Assembly: GCF_005047595.1 (NCBI RefSeq)
Contig: NZ_SUPL01000011.1
Location: 1 to 47,474 of the forward strand
Length of the DNA: 47,474 nucleotides
Origin: Pontimicrobium aquaticum
GTDB lineage: Bacteria; Bacteroidota; Bacteroidia; Flavobacteriales; Flavobacteriaceae
Direction of reading: 5' to 3'
Below are positions 1 to 8,251 of the stretch, piece after piece (positions within the stretch are counted from its first letter, which is position 1; every line of letters begins with the position of its first letter). A program made the position numbers and the translations under genes. The notes beneath the pieces are model-generated. The model had not been told where the DNA came from and did no database searches. It worked only from the letters and a program-made list of their open reading frames with translations.

Positions 1-83
1 ACTTGCGATACTACTGCTAATTTAAAGCCCAAATTATAATCGCGCTGAGTACGCTTAACTCTTGATTGCTCTTTGTCTTTCAT
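1..83 (-). CDS. IS3-family transposase OrfA, N-terminal 27 residues (partial)
   Basis: An ATG at 83 (minus) opens a frame that runs off the window edge. It encodes MKDKEQSRVKRTQRDYNLGF followed by KLAVVSQ. A basic, Arg/Gln-rich start leading into the first helix of a helix-turn-helix is typical of IS3-group OrfA proteins of Bacteroidota, which bind the element ends; the transposase core is normally made by frameshifting into orfB. Only the first residues are present, so intactness cannot be judged. The placement 40 bases inside a TG-starting terminal repeat supports the call. Confidence 0.65.
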   Translation of the reverse strand, partial: MKDKEQSRVKRTQRDYNLGFKLAVVSQ

Positions 84-123
84 AATAAGTCGTTTTTGTG
101 TCAACTTATTTCAGGACGGGACA
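1..123 (-). mobile_element. IS3-family insertion sequence, one end (cut by window edge)
   Basis: Read on the minus strand, the element begins at 123 with TGTCCCGTCCTGAAATAAGT, which has the TG start typical of IS3-family terminal inverted repeats. An orfA reading frame begins 40 bases inside it. The other end lies outside the window, so the matching inverted repeat and the target duplication cannot be checked. The tip lies 12 bases beyond the bshA terminator hairpin, so the insertion is in the gap after bshA and breaks no gene visible here. The family call rests on the OrfA-like peptide and the terminal sequence and is inferred. Confidence 0.7.
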
Positions 124-134
124 TAATTAAGAAT

Positions 135-164
135 AAAAAAGCACCTTTATAAAGGTGCTTTTTT
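135..164 (-). terminator. Intrinsic terminator of bshA
   Basis: This is a perfect 30-base palindrome with a GCACCTTT/AAAGGTGC core flanked by A6 and T6 runs. On the minus strand it forms a stem followed directly by a T run. It begins at the bshA stop codon and ends the long minus-strand gene run. The symmetry would also let it stop plus-strand transcription leaving the IS element. Confidence 0.85.
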
Positions 165-1300
165 TATATAGATACACATCTAGTTAGTGCTTGCCTGTAA
201 ATTTCTTCGTAGTGTGGTACAATGGCATGCAAGTCGAATTGTAATGCTTCTTTTTTAGCGTTTTCTTTAAATTGCGCTAAAATGGCATCGTCTTTAAGTA
301 TTTTTAAGGCATTTTTAGTCATATCCTCTATATCGCCTACATTACTTAAATAACCTGACACACCATGTTTATTCACCTCAGGAATTCCACCAGTATTACT
401 TGATATTACTGGAACACCTGAAGCCATAGCCTCTAAAGCTGCTAAACCAAAACTCTCGGTCTTAGATGGCAATAAAAACAAATCGCTAAAACAAAGTATT
501 TTATCAATTTCACTGCTATTTCCTAAAAACTTAACTTTATCTTCTATTCCTAACTTTTCACAAAGTCGTTCTGCAGGTTCTTTTTCTGGGCCTTCACCAA
601 CCATAATCAATGTTGCAGGTATTTCTTTCTGCACATTATTAAAAACACTTATAACATCGTCAATGCGCTTTACTTTTCTAAAATTACTAATATGCGTCAG
701 CACTTTTTCATTATCGTTTGCCAACATAGCACGTTGGCAATCTGTAAAATGATTTACATGTTTTTCTAAATCAATAAAATTAGGAACTACTTGAATGTTA
801 TTTTTAATATTAAACAATCTTAAGGTATCTGCTTTTAAGCTTTCAGAAACTGAGGTTACTGCATCCGATTTATTAATACTGAATTCTACAGCAGTTTTAT
901 AAAAAGGATGGCTTCCAACAAGCGTAATATCTGTACCATGAAGTGTAGTCACTATTGGTAACTCTATACCTTCTTCATGTAGCATTTTTTTTGCCATATA
1001 AGCTGCATATGCATGCGGAATAGCATAGTGTACGTGTAATACATCTATATTATAAAGCTTTACTGTATCTACCAATTTGCTAGATAATGCTAACTCATAA
1101 GGTTGATAGTGAAATAACGGATATTCTGGCACATTTACTTCATGAAAATGTACATTGTGACTTAATAAGTCTAACCTTACAGGTTGGCTGTAGGTTATAA
1201 AATGTACTTCGTGTCCTCTTTTAGATAGTTCCAATCCTAATTCAGTAGCTACAACACCACTTCCTCCAAAAGTTGGATAACAAACTATACCTATATTCAT
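164..1300 (-). CDS. bshA: N-acetyl-alpha-D-glucosaminyl L-malate synthase BshA
   Basis: GT4-family glycosyltransferase that joins GlcNAc from UDP-GlcNAc to L-malate, the first step of bacillithiol synthesis in the cytoplasm. The start (MNIGIVCYPTFGGSGVVATE) carries the glycine-rich loop of this family; the HVHYAIPHA stretch and the C-terminal SKTESFGLAALEAMASGVP segment (E-x7-E motif of GT4 enzymes) are clear. At 378 residues it has the usual BshA length. I use the ATG at 1300; the TTG at 1315 would add five residues and overlap the upstream gene, whose TAA stop is at 1307-1305. It is the last gene of a minus-strand run and is followed by a terminator. Genes for the later steps (bshB, bshC) are not in the window. 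Confidence 0.92.
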   Translation of the reverse strand: MNIGIVCYPTFGGSGVVATELGLELSKRGHEVHFITYSQPVRLDLLSHNVHFHEVNVPEYPLFHYQPYELALSSKLVDTVKLYNIDVLHVHYAIPHAYAAYMAKKMLHEEGIELPIVTTLHGTDITLVGSHPFYKTAVEFSINKSDAVTSVSESLKADTLRLFNIKNNIQVVPNFIDLEKHVNHFTDCQRAMLANDNEKVLTHISNFRKVKRIDDVISVFNNVQKEIPATLIMVGEGPEKEPAERLCEKLGIEDKVKFLGNSSEIDKILCFSDLFLLPSKTESFGLAALEAMASGVPVISSNTGGIPEVNKHGVSGYLSNVGDIEDMTKNALKILKDDAILAQFKENAKKEALQFDLHAIVPHYEEIYRQALTRCVSI

Positions 1301-1304
1301 TTTT

Positions 1305-4217
1305 TTATTCTTCAATGGCTTCGTAAATCAATCGTTGTATTTCGGTTCTGATATTTTCTTTTAATAATTTATTTCCATTCATGGAGGTTGGATACGTTCT
1401 ATTGGCCATAAATACATATACTAGTTCTTCTTCGGGGTCAGCCCAAGCATAAGTTCCGGTAAATCCTGAATGTCCAAAGCTTGTCATAGACACGCAGCCA
1501 CAAGTTGGGCCATCTTCATCTAATTGCGGTTTATCAAAACCGACTCCTCTTCTGTTATCGCTCTCGCAATAGTAACATTCATTAAACTTATCTAAGGTTT
1601 CGCTTCTAAAATAACGATGCCCTCCATAAAATCCTTTTTGCAAATACATTTGCATAATTTTAGCTATATCATTGGCATTACTAAACACTCCTGCATGACC
1701 TCCTACGCCATTTTGCATTGCTGCTCCCATGTCATGCACGTAGCCATGTACTTCTTGATACCTGAAATAATCATCTATTTCACTTGGTACAATTTGTGTT
1801 TTACTAAATCTTTCTCTTGGCTTATAGGTTGTATAATTTGCCCCTAAGGATTTATAAAAATGCTGTTGCACCAATTCGTCTAATGATTGGTCGTAATGTT
1901 TCTCAATAAATTTCTTTAAAATATAATAAGGTAAATCGCTATAACGATATCTTAAACGCGAAAGCATATCGCTTTCCTTTATAATTCCTTGTATAGAATC
2001 TTGATAATCAGATCTTAAAAATAATTTATTAGCTACTTCAACATCAAATCCTTTAGTTAATTTTCTTCTATAATATTTTGCATCTGGTTTTTTTGTTACA
2101 GAATCCAAAGTTGCTGTGTAAAAAGGAATCCAAGGTTTTAACTGTGCGTAATGCGATAACATTTTTTTAATGGTTACATGCTCTTTGTTAGTGCCTTTGA
2201 ATTCAGGTAAGATATCTGATAATTTACTATCTAAAGAGATGATGCCTTTTTCTTCTAACTCCATTATTAATGGCAGCGTAGCTACAATTTTTGTTAAAGA
2301 AGCTATATCATAAATATCTGTCCATCTTACTTTTTGAGCACCTTTATATGTATGCTTACCAAAGTTTTTATTATACACTATTTTGCCTTTTCTAGCCACC
2401 AATAGTTGTAATCCTGGGGTCATAACAGAATCTACTGCATATTGAGCAAGAGAATCTATTCTTGCTAATCTTTTAGAGTTTAAACCTACACTTTCTGGAA
2501 GTGCATAACCTAATCTACTTAAAGAAGTAAATTTAATACCATCACCAGCTTTAAAAGTTTCACCAGATGTAACTGGTAATTCGCCTTTGGCTGGAATGGC
2601 TCCAAATATAAGTTGTGCAGCTTTTTGTTGGGCAACATTACTGTTTTGATAAGACACTAAAATACTTTCAATATTTTCATGTGTTTTCACGTCCAACAAT
2701 GCATAAGGCTTAGTAAATACACTTAAAATAGTAGTGTTAGTCCTAGCTATTTCGTACAACCATACTAACTCTTGATTTTTGAATTTATGTGATTCCCAAG
2801 GACTTTTATTCGATTTATGAAAGCCTACAATTACTGTATTATAATTATTAAGTTTCGAAATTAGATCATCTAAATTAGGAGCAGAAATTTCGTGTACTTT
2901 AGTGTATTTTTTGAGTTCTTTTAAAAACTCTGAACCGTCGTCATCTCCTAGTTTCACATAAGCGATAGACTTGTTTTCAAGTTTTCGTAAAGGCATTAAA
3001 CTTCCTTTATTTTTTACAACTGTTAAGGATGCTTCTGTTAATGACTCGTTAAGCAAATCATCTTTTAAACGATTTAAATCTTCAACTAAATTAGCAATAC
3101 CAATAGGCTTGTAATTGTTTAAGCCAACTTTATATTTAGCCATTAATATTTTTTTAACCGAATGTGCTAATCTTTCCTCGGTTATTTCGCCTGCAGAATA
3201 AGCCTCTGCAAGTTTATCTATTCCTTTGCCAATATTTCCTGAAATTAAAAGCATATCATTACCAGCTTTAAACGCAGCAAGATCCACATCTTCTGATTCA
3301 CTGAAGTTTGACGCTCCTTTCATATTCAAAGCATCGGTAAATATTAAACCTTTAAATCCTAGCTTTCTTTTAAGGATATTTGTAACGATATTTTCTGATA
3401 ATGTAGATGGAAATCCATCTCTAGATTCTAAACTAGGAATATTTAAGTGAGCTACCATTACACTAGCTAAGTTGTTTTTGATAAGCTCTTTATAAGGATG
3501 TAATTCGACTGAATCTATTCGCTGTTCATTAAAACTAATGGTTGGTAATGTTTTATGCGAATCTGTTTCGGTATCGCCATGTCCAGGAAAATGTTTAGCT
3601 GTAGCCAATACTCCAGCTGCTTGCATTCCTTCCATAAAGGCTAATGCTTTTTCAGTAACATTATCTCGATCTTCACCAAAAGATCTATTCCCTATAATAG
3701 GATTTTTAGGATTGGTATTAATATCTACAACTGGTGCAAAATTAAAATGAATACCAAGACGTTTGCAATGCTCACCTATATTATAGCCTGTTTGTTTAAC
3801 AAGTTTATTGTCCTTAACAGCACCTAGCGTCATGTTCCATGGAAAACTTACAGTAGAATCAAGTCGCATTCCAAGTCCCCATTCGGCATCTATCCCTACA
3901 AGTAATGGTGTTTTAGAAATAGCTTGGTACTCGTTAGTTAGTTTTGCTTGGCGTATAGGACCACCTTTAGAGAAAATAACACCACCTATTTTGTGTTCTT
4001 TTATTTGCCTGATGATTTCTTGGTGTTCTTTTTTGGTTTGACTAGAAAACACCATTGGCATAAATAATTGTCCTATTTTTTCTTTAATAGACAATGAGTT
4101 ATAAACGCTATCTACCCATTTTTGTTGGGCTTCATAGTCTTTAGCAGCTAAAGGGTGATTGCTTTGTGCAGAAACAAATACACATGAAAATAGCAATAGT
4201 AAAGTTATATTTCGCAT
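1305..4217 (-). CDS. GH3 beta-N-acetylglucosaminidase (NagZ-like) fused to a beta-lactamase-type serine hydrolase
   Basis: A 970-residue exported fusion. Residues 1-18 form a signal peptide. Residues about 30-370 are a GH3 N-terminal domain with the NagZ-type KHFPGHGDT..DSH loop (208-221) and probable nucleophile Asp295 (FTDALNMKG). Residues about 385-560 resemble the GH3 C-terminal domain. Residues about 575-965 are a class C beta-lactamase/penicillin-binding-type hydrolase with SLTK (640-643), YSD (759-761) and HSG (916-918). By family knowledge the first domain would trim GlcNAc from peptidoglycan fragments and the second would act on peptide bonds or esters, so joint wall-fragment processing in the periplasm is inferred. 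This fusion is known in Bacteroidota. It sits four bases before bshA, probably co-transcribed. Confidence 0.88.
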   Translation of the reverse strand: MRNITLLLLFSCVFVSAQSNHPLAAKDYEAQQKWVDSVYNSLSIKEKIGQLFMPMVFSSQTKKEHQEIIRQIKEHKIGGVIFSKGGPIRQAKLTNEYQAISKTPLLVGIDAEWGLGMRLDSTVSFPWNMTLGAVKDNKLVKQTGYNIGEHCKRLGIHFNFAPVVDINTNPKNPIIGNRSFGEDRDNVTEKALAFMEGMQAAGVLATAKHFPGHGDTETDSHKTLPTISFNEQRIDSVELHPYKELIKNNLASVMVAHLNIPSLESRDGFPSTLSENIVTNILKRKLGFKGLIFTDALNMKGASNFSESEDVDLAAFKAGNDMLLISGNIGKGIDKLAEAYSAGEITEERLAHSVKKILMAKYKVGLNNYKPIGIANLVEDLNRLKDDLLNESLTEASLTVVKNKGSLMPLRKLENKSIAYVKLGDDDGSEFLKELKKYTKVHEISAPNLDDLISKLNNYNTVIVGFHKSNKSPWESHKFKNQELVWLYEIARTNTTILSVFTKPYALLDVKTHENIESILVSYQNSNVAQQKAAQLIFGAIPAKGELPVTSGETFKAGDGIKFTSLSRLGYALPESVGLNSKRLARIDSLAQYAVDSVMTPGLQLLVARKGKIVYNKNFGKHTYKGAQKVRWTDIYDIASLTKIVATLPLIMELEEKGIISLDSKLSDILPEFKGTNKEHVTIKKMLSHYAQLKPWIPFYTATLDSVTKKPDAKYYRRKLTKGFDVEVANKLFLRSDYQDSIQGIIKESDMLSRLRYRYSDLPYYILKKFIEKHYDQSLDELVQQHFYKSLGANYTTYKPRERFSKTQIVPSEIDDYFRYQEVHGYVHDMGAAMQNGVGGHAGVFSNANDIAKIMQMYLQKGFYGGHRYFRSETLDKFNECYYCESDNRRGVGFDKPQLDEDGPTCGCVSMTSFGHSGFTGTYAWADPEEELVYVFMANRTYPTSMNGNKLLKENIRTEIQRLIYEAIEE

Positions 4218-4343
4218 AGTTTGGGATTAATTAAATATTCCATTGTCACATGGAAAACGAAAAACTATGCCAAATTAGCATTTTATAGCTTAGAATAAAA
4301 AACTTTAAGATAGATTTATAACCAAGATAATTAACAATGGTTA

Positions 4344-5576
4344 TTATTTATTATTCTCCATTAAATCTATATACCTATCATGATAACCTAATAAATATAG
4401 TACTCCATCTAGTCCTATACTTGATATAGAGTTTTGGGCATTATCTTTCACTTTGGGTTTTGCATGAAAGGCAATACCTAAACCAGCAATATCAAGCATA
4501 GCCAGATCATTAGCACCATCGCCAATAGCTATGGTCTGACCAATATCTATACCCTCCTTTGCTGCAATTTCCTTAAGGTATTCTGCCTTTTTAGTTCCAT
4601 CGACAATGTCACCAAGATAACCACCAGTTAGTATACCATTTTTGATTTCAAGCTGATTAGCATACATATAATCTATTCCCAACTCTTTTTTTAGATAGTC
4701 TCCAAAGTATGTAAATCCTCCAGATAAAATAGCTGTTTTATAACCATACTTTTTTAGCGTATCAATAAGTCTTCTTGCGCCTTTGGTTATAGGCAAATTA
4801 ATAGCTACATTATGCAGTACTTCTTCACTTAAACCTTCCAGAAGTTTCATTCGTCTTTCAAAGCTTTCTTTAAAATCTATGTCGCCATTCATTGCCAATT
4901 CGGTAATCGCTTTTACCTTATCTCCAACACCAGCCAGTTCTGCTAATTCATCTATAACTTCTGCCTGAATAAGCGTAGAATCCATATCAAAACACACCAA
5001 TCGTCGGTTTCGACGATAAATATTATCCTCCTGAAATGCTATATCCACATCCAGTACTTGAGATATTTTCATGAACTTTTCGGTGATATCAGCTTTCTTA
5101 TCTAACTCACCTCTTATGGATAGTTGAATACAAGCTCTTGGATAGTCGTCATTTTTTACAAGTGACAAGCGTCCTGTAAGTCTTTTTATAGAATCGATAT
5201 TTAATTTCTTATCTGAAATCACTTTAGTGACTTCGGATATTTGCTTCGCTCCAAATTTTTCACCAAGAATAGTCACAATATACCTGTCTTTACCTTGAAG
5301 ACTCACCCAGTTTTCATAATTATCGAGTGCAATTGGTGTAAATTTAGCCTGAATATCAAGTTCGTATGACTTAAATAGTAGTTCTTTTAATACTGCTCCT
5401 GATTTTTTTCCAGATTGAACTTCAAATAAAATTCCTAAGGATAATGTGTTATGTATGTTTGCCTGACCAATATCTAAAATTCTAGCATCATAGGCTGCTA
5501 AAATTGATGTTAGCTCAGAAGTTAACCCTGGTTTATCTTGCCCTGAAATATTTAATAATATAATCTCGTTTGCCAT
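4344..5576 (-). CDS. serB: Phosphoserine phosphatase SerB with N-terminal ACT domains
   Basis: Dephosphorylates O-phosphoserine in the last step of serine synthesis. Residues 1 to about 180 form two ACT-like regulatory domains (IILLNISGQDKPGLTSEL opens the first). The HAD catalytic domain follows, with nucleophile and acid Asp197/Asp199 in FDMDSTLIQAEVIDELA, the SGGFTYF motif II and the IGDGANDLAML metal-binding motif. At 410 residues it matches long ACT-containing SerB proteins, in which the ACT part may sense an amino acid. It starts at an ATG 28 bases downstream of the 161-aa gene and is probably in the same transcript. Confidence 0.93.
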   Translation of the reverse strand: MANEIILLNISGQDKPGLTSELTSILAAYDARILDIGQANIHNTLSLGILFEVQSGKKSGAVLKELLFKSYELDIQAKFTPIALDNYENWVSLQGKDRYIVTILGEKFGAKQISEVTKVISDKKLNIDSIKRLTGRLSLVKNDDYPRACIQLSIRGELDKKADITEKFMKISQVLDVDIAFQEDNIYRRNRRLVCFDMDSTLIQAEVIDELAELAGVGDKVKAITELAMNGDIDFKESFERRMKLLEGLSEEVLHNVAINLPITKGARRLIDTLKKYGYKTAILSGGFTYFGDYLKKELGIDYMYANQLEIKNGILTGGYLGDIVDGTKKAEYLKEIAAKEGIDIGQTIAIGDGANDLAMLDIAGLGIAFHAKPKVKDNAQNSISSIGLDGVLYLLGYHDRYIDLMENNK

Positions 5577-5604
5577 AATACCAAAGTCTTTTAGATAGGA
5601 TTTT

Positions 5605-6090
5605 CTAATTCAGAAATCTACTATGCCAGCTTTCACTGGCAGGTACTTCCCAGTTATCAAGATACTCAGCTTTGTTGGCCACTAAATTATTAAACACAAT
5701 GGTATTTTTTGATACTGCTTTATCTTTTGCCATTTTCCTAAAGTCTGTCAATGGCTTATATGCAATAAATTCCCCTTGTTTGTATGACACGTTCATTTTA
5801 TCCATCAAATCAACATTATAATCTTTTTCTAATTGTTGAATAAAATGCACAGAAGCATCTATAGAGCAACCTGTTGCCATATTTATGTTTTGGTTTAAAG
5901 CAATCACTATAAATCGCTTATACTTAACTTCATAACCTGCCTGAAGATCGCTGCCATGAGCGGTCCAGTTTTCTATGAAGGTGTCCAGCTTAGCACTGAT
6001 TTCTTCTATTTCTTGTTCGGTAAAAGAACGATTGGCTTGGTATATCCAAACTCTAGCTGTTTCGGGTAATGTGTTAAAATCTACTAACAT
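5605..6090 (-). CDS. Conserved Bacteroidota protein of unknown function (161 aa)
   Basis: A soluble protein of 161 residues with no signal peptide or membrane segment. It starts MLVDFNTLPETARVWIYQAN and has a mixed alpha/beta pattern with a central VIALNQNINMATGCSIDASV segment. Orthologues are widespread in Flavobacteriia and are often labelled 'ABC transporter ATPase'; the sequence does not support that, since I see no Walker A motif and no ABC signature. Six bases separate it from the Fe-S gene upstream and 28 from serB downstream, so it is probably co-transcribed with the redox pair. The function is unknown. Confidence 0.8.
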   Translation of the reverse strand: MLVDFNTLPETARVWIYQANRSFTEQEIEEISAKLDTFIENWTAHGSDLQAGYEVKYKRFIVIALNQNINMATGCSIDASVHFIQQLEKDYNVDLMDKMNVSYKQGEFIAYKPLTDFRKMAKDKAVSKNTIVFNNLVANKAEYLDNWEVPASESWHSRFLN

Positions 6091-6096
6091 TAAATT

Positions 6097-6876
6097 TTAT
6101 AATTCTTGATTATTAGCCAACAACTCAGCTATATCCAATACTTTTATATCGGCTTCTTTTTCTTTAAATTTCACACCATCTGTCATCATGGTATTGCAGT
6201 AAGGACAACCTGTTGCTATAACATCTGGATTGGTTTGTAAAGCATCTTCGGTACGCAACACATTTACATCTTTATCTCCTTTTTCAGATTCTTTAAACAT
6301 TTGTGCTCCTCCTGCTCCACAGCATAATGCTGTGCGCCTATGACGCTTCATTTCTACTAAATTAACACCAAGCTCTTTTAAAAGCTCTCTTGGTGCTTCG
6401 TAAACTTCATTAGCTCGACCTAAATAACAAGGATCATGAAAGGTAATTCGCTTTCCTTTAAACGAATTGTTGGTGACTTTTAAACGTCCTTCTTTAATTA
6501 ATTGCTGTAAATATTGTGTATGGTGTAACACCTCATAATTACCACCAAGTGAAGGGTATTCGTTTTTTAATGTATTAAAAGAATGAGGACAAGCTGTAAC
6601 TATTTTTTTTATTTCGTAGGCATTAAGTATTTCAATATTTGTTACTGCTTGCATTTGAAACAAAAACTCATTTCCCGCTCGTTTTGCTGCGTCACCAGTA
6701 CAACTTTCTTCGGCTCCTAGTACAGCAAACTCTATATTTGCACTATTTAATAGCTTCACAAAAGCCCTTGTTATTTTTTTGGCACGATCGTCATAGCTGC
6801 CAGCAGAACCTACCCAAAATAATATTTCGGGTTGTTTGCCTTCTGCCATAAATTCTGCCATTGTTTTTACAGTCAT
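6097..6876 (-). CDS. CCG-domain (Fe-S)-binding oxidoreductase subunit, HdrB/GlpC-like
   Basis: A 259-residue soluble protein with two cysteine-rich CCG modules like those of HdrB/HdrD, GlpC and LutA. The first has ESCTGDAAKRAGNE and ACPHSF; the second has DPCYLGR, CCGAGGAQMF and ATGCPYC. Such modules hold a non-cubane [4Fe-4S] cluster or pass electrons between Fe-S centres and a partner. The gene directly follows the membrane Fe-S gene at 6918-8225, separated by 41 bases. The pair resembles the two halves of one HdrDE-like membrane complex. A role in passing electrons to or from the quinone pool is inferred, and the electron donor is not identifiable here. Confidence 0.88.
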   Translation of the reverse strand: MTVKTMAEFMAEGKQPEILFWVGSAGSYDDRAKKITRAFVKLLNSANIEFAVLGAEESCTGDAAKRAGNEFLFQMQAVTNIEILNAYEIKKIVTACPHSFNTLKNEYPSLGGNYEVLHHTQYLQQLIKEGRLKVTNNSFKGKRITFHDPCYLGRANEVYEAPRELLKELGVNLVEMKRHRRTALCCGAGGAQMFKESEKGDKDVNVLRTEDALQTNPDVIATGCPYCNTMMTDGVKFKEKEADIKVLDIAELLANNQEL

Positions 6877-6917
6877 CTCTTTAAGTGTTTAACTAGTTAT
6901 CACTTTTCTTTTTGCTG

Positions 6918-8225
6918 TTATTCATCTTTCCAATTAAGCCTATCCATTTGATTATAAGGCCAAGGCGCACCATTGTTTTCAATATTGGTCATCATATTGT
7001 TTAATTCCATTGGTGCTGCAGACTCTTCCATTACCAAGTAACGTCTCATATCCATAATAATAGATAATGGACTAATGCTCACAGGGCACTCCTCAACACA
7101 GGCGTTACAAGTGGTACATGCCCAAAGCTCTTCTTTTGTTATATAATCGCCTAATAATTGTTTTCCGTCGTCTTTAAATTCACCCTTATTGGCGTCAATG
7201 TTTTTACCAACTTCCTCTAATCGGTCTCTAGTATCCATCATAATTTTACGAGGCGATAATTTTTTGCCTGTTAAATTAGCTGGACAGGATGATGTACAAC
7301 GTCCGCATTCGGTGCATGTATAAGCACTTAGCAATTGCACCCAATTTAAATCGGTGACATCACTAGCTCCGAATTTTTCTGGATCTTCATTTGTTTCAGC
7401 TTCTTCTGGAGCTGCAAATGGGTCGGCATTCGGATCCATCATAAGCATGACTTCTTTAGTCACAGATTCTAAATTGTCTAGCTGTCCTTTTGGTTTTACG
7501 CTAGCGTAATAGGTGTTTGGAAATGCCAATAATATGTGTAGATGCTTAGAAAAATACAAATAATTTAAGAACACTAAAATCCCTAGAATATGCAACCACC
7601 AAGCAGAACGCTCTATTAAATGCAAGGTGTGTTCAGGTATTTTACTAAACAAAGGTGCTATATGCTGACTAATAATATTACCAGAACCCATTGCTTGAAA
7701 AGAGACATCAGTTGCATTCATAATTAAAAACAAAGACATCAATACCATTTCGAAATACAAAATGTAATTGGCATCATTTTTTGGCCAACTGGTCATTTCG
7801 CTATTCCAGAAGCGTTTTAGTTTTATAACATTTCTTCTAATCCAAAAAACGATAACTGAAATTAAAACCAATACAGCCAAAATTTCAAAACTACCAATTA
7901 GCACACCATATAAATTACCTATGCCAGAAAAAATACGATGTGTACCAAATAGACCATCAATAATTATCTCTAGAACCTCAATGTTAATAATAATGAAACC
8001 AACATAGACAATAACATGTAAAAAACCAGCAACTGGACGACGTACCATTTTACTCTGCCCTAAAGCAATGTTTATCATGTTTTTTAGGCGTTGTGACTTG
8101 TTATTACTAACATCAACATCTTTTCCTAACTTTATATTTCTAATTAACTTGCGTACATTTTTTACAAAGTAACCAATACCTATTACCAATGCTATTGCAA
8201 AAAGGATGTTTGGTAAATAATTCAT
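6918..8225 (-). CDS. Membrane-bound (Fe-S)-binding protein with cytochrome b-like and double 4Fe-4S domains
   Basis: A 435-residue protein. The N-terminal part (about 1-235) has about five membrane helices with conserved histidines (H70, H201, H212, H228), like the gamma subunit of nitrate reductase or HdrE, which bind heme b and face the quinone. The C-terminal part has two ferredoxin-type motifs: CTECGRCTSSCP (C304, 307, 310, 314) and CTTCNACVEECP (C370, 373, 376, 380). With the CCG protein next door this gives the parts of a HdrDE-like complex. Fused proteins of the same make-up have been proposed as electron-transfer-flavoprotein:methylmenaquinone oxidoreductases; that link is an inference. 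It starts at an ATG 26 bases after the MCE gene. Confidence 0.88.
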   Translation of the reverse strand: MNYLPNILFAIALVIGIGYFVKNVRKLIRNIKLGKDVDVSNNKSQRLKNMINIALGQSKMVRRPVAGFLHVIVYVGFIIINIEVLEIIIDGLFGTHRIFSGIGNLYGVLIGSFEILAVLVLISVIVFWIRRNVIKLKRFWNSEMTSWPKNDANYILYFEMVLMSLFLIMNATDVSFQAMGSGNIISQHIAPLFSKIPEHTLHLIERSAWWLHILGILVFLNYLYFSKHLHILLAFPNTYYASVKPKGQLDNLESVTKEVMLMMDPNADPFAAPEEAETNEDPEKFGASDVTDLNWVQLLSAYTCTECGRCTSSCPANLTGKKLSPRKIMMDTRDRLEEVGKNIDANKGEFKDDGKQLLGDYITKEELWACTTCNACVEECPVSISPLSIIMDMRRYLVMEESAAPMELNNMMTNIENNGAPWPYNQMDRLNWKDE

Positions 8226-8251
8226 ATTAAAAGTTGGGTTATAAAAAGTGA

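Noticed and set aside
82-123. Short DNA between the orfA start and the IS tip as a possible regulatory RNA
   Set aside because: Its length and sequence fit the terminal inverted repeat and leader of an IS3 element, which explains it without a separate RNA.
6097-8225. Possible frameshift splitting one Fe-S oxidoreductase into two genes
   Set aside because: The two frames are separated by 41 bases with a proper stop and an ATG, and each has complete motifs, so they are two genes.
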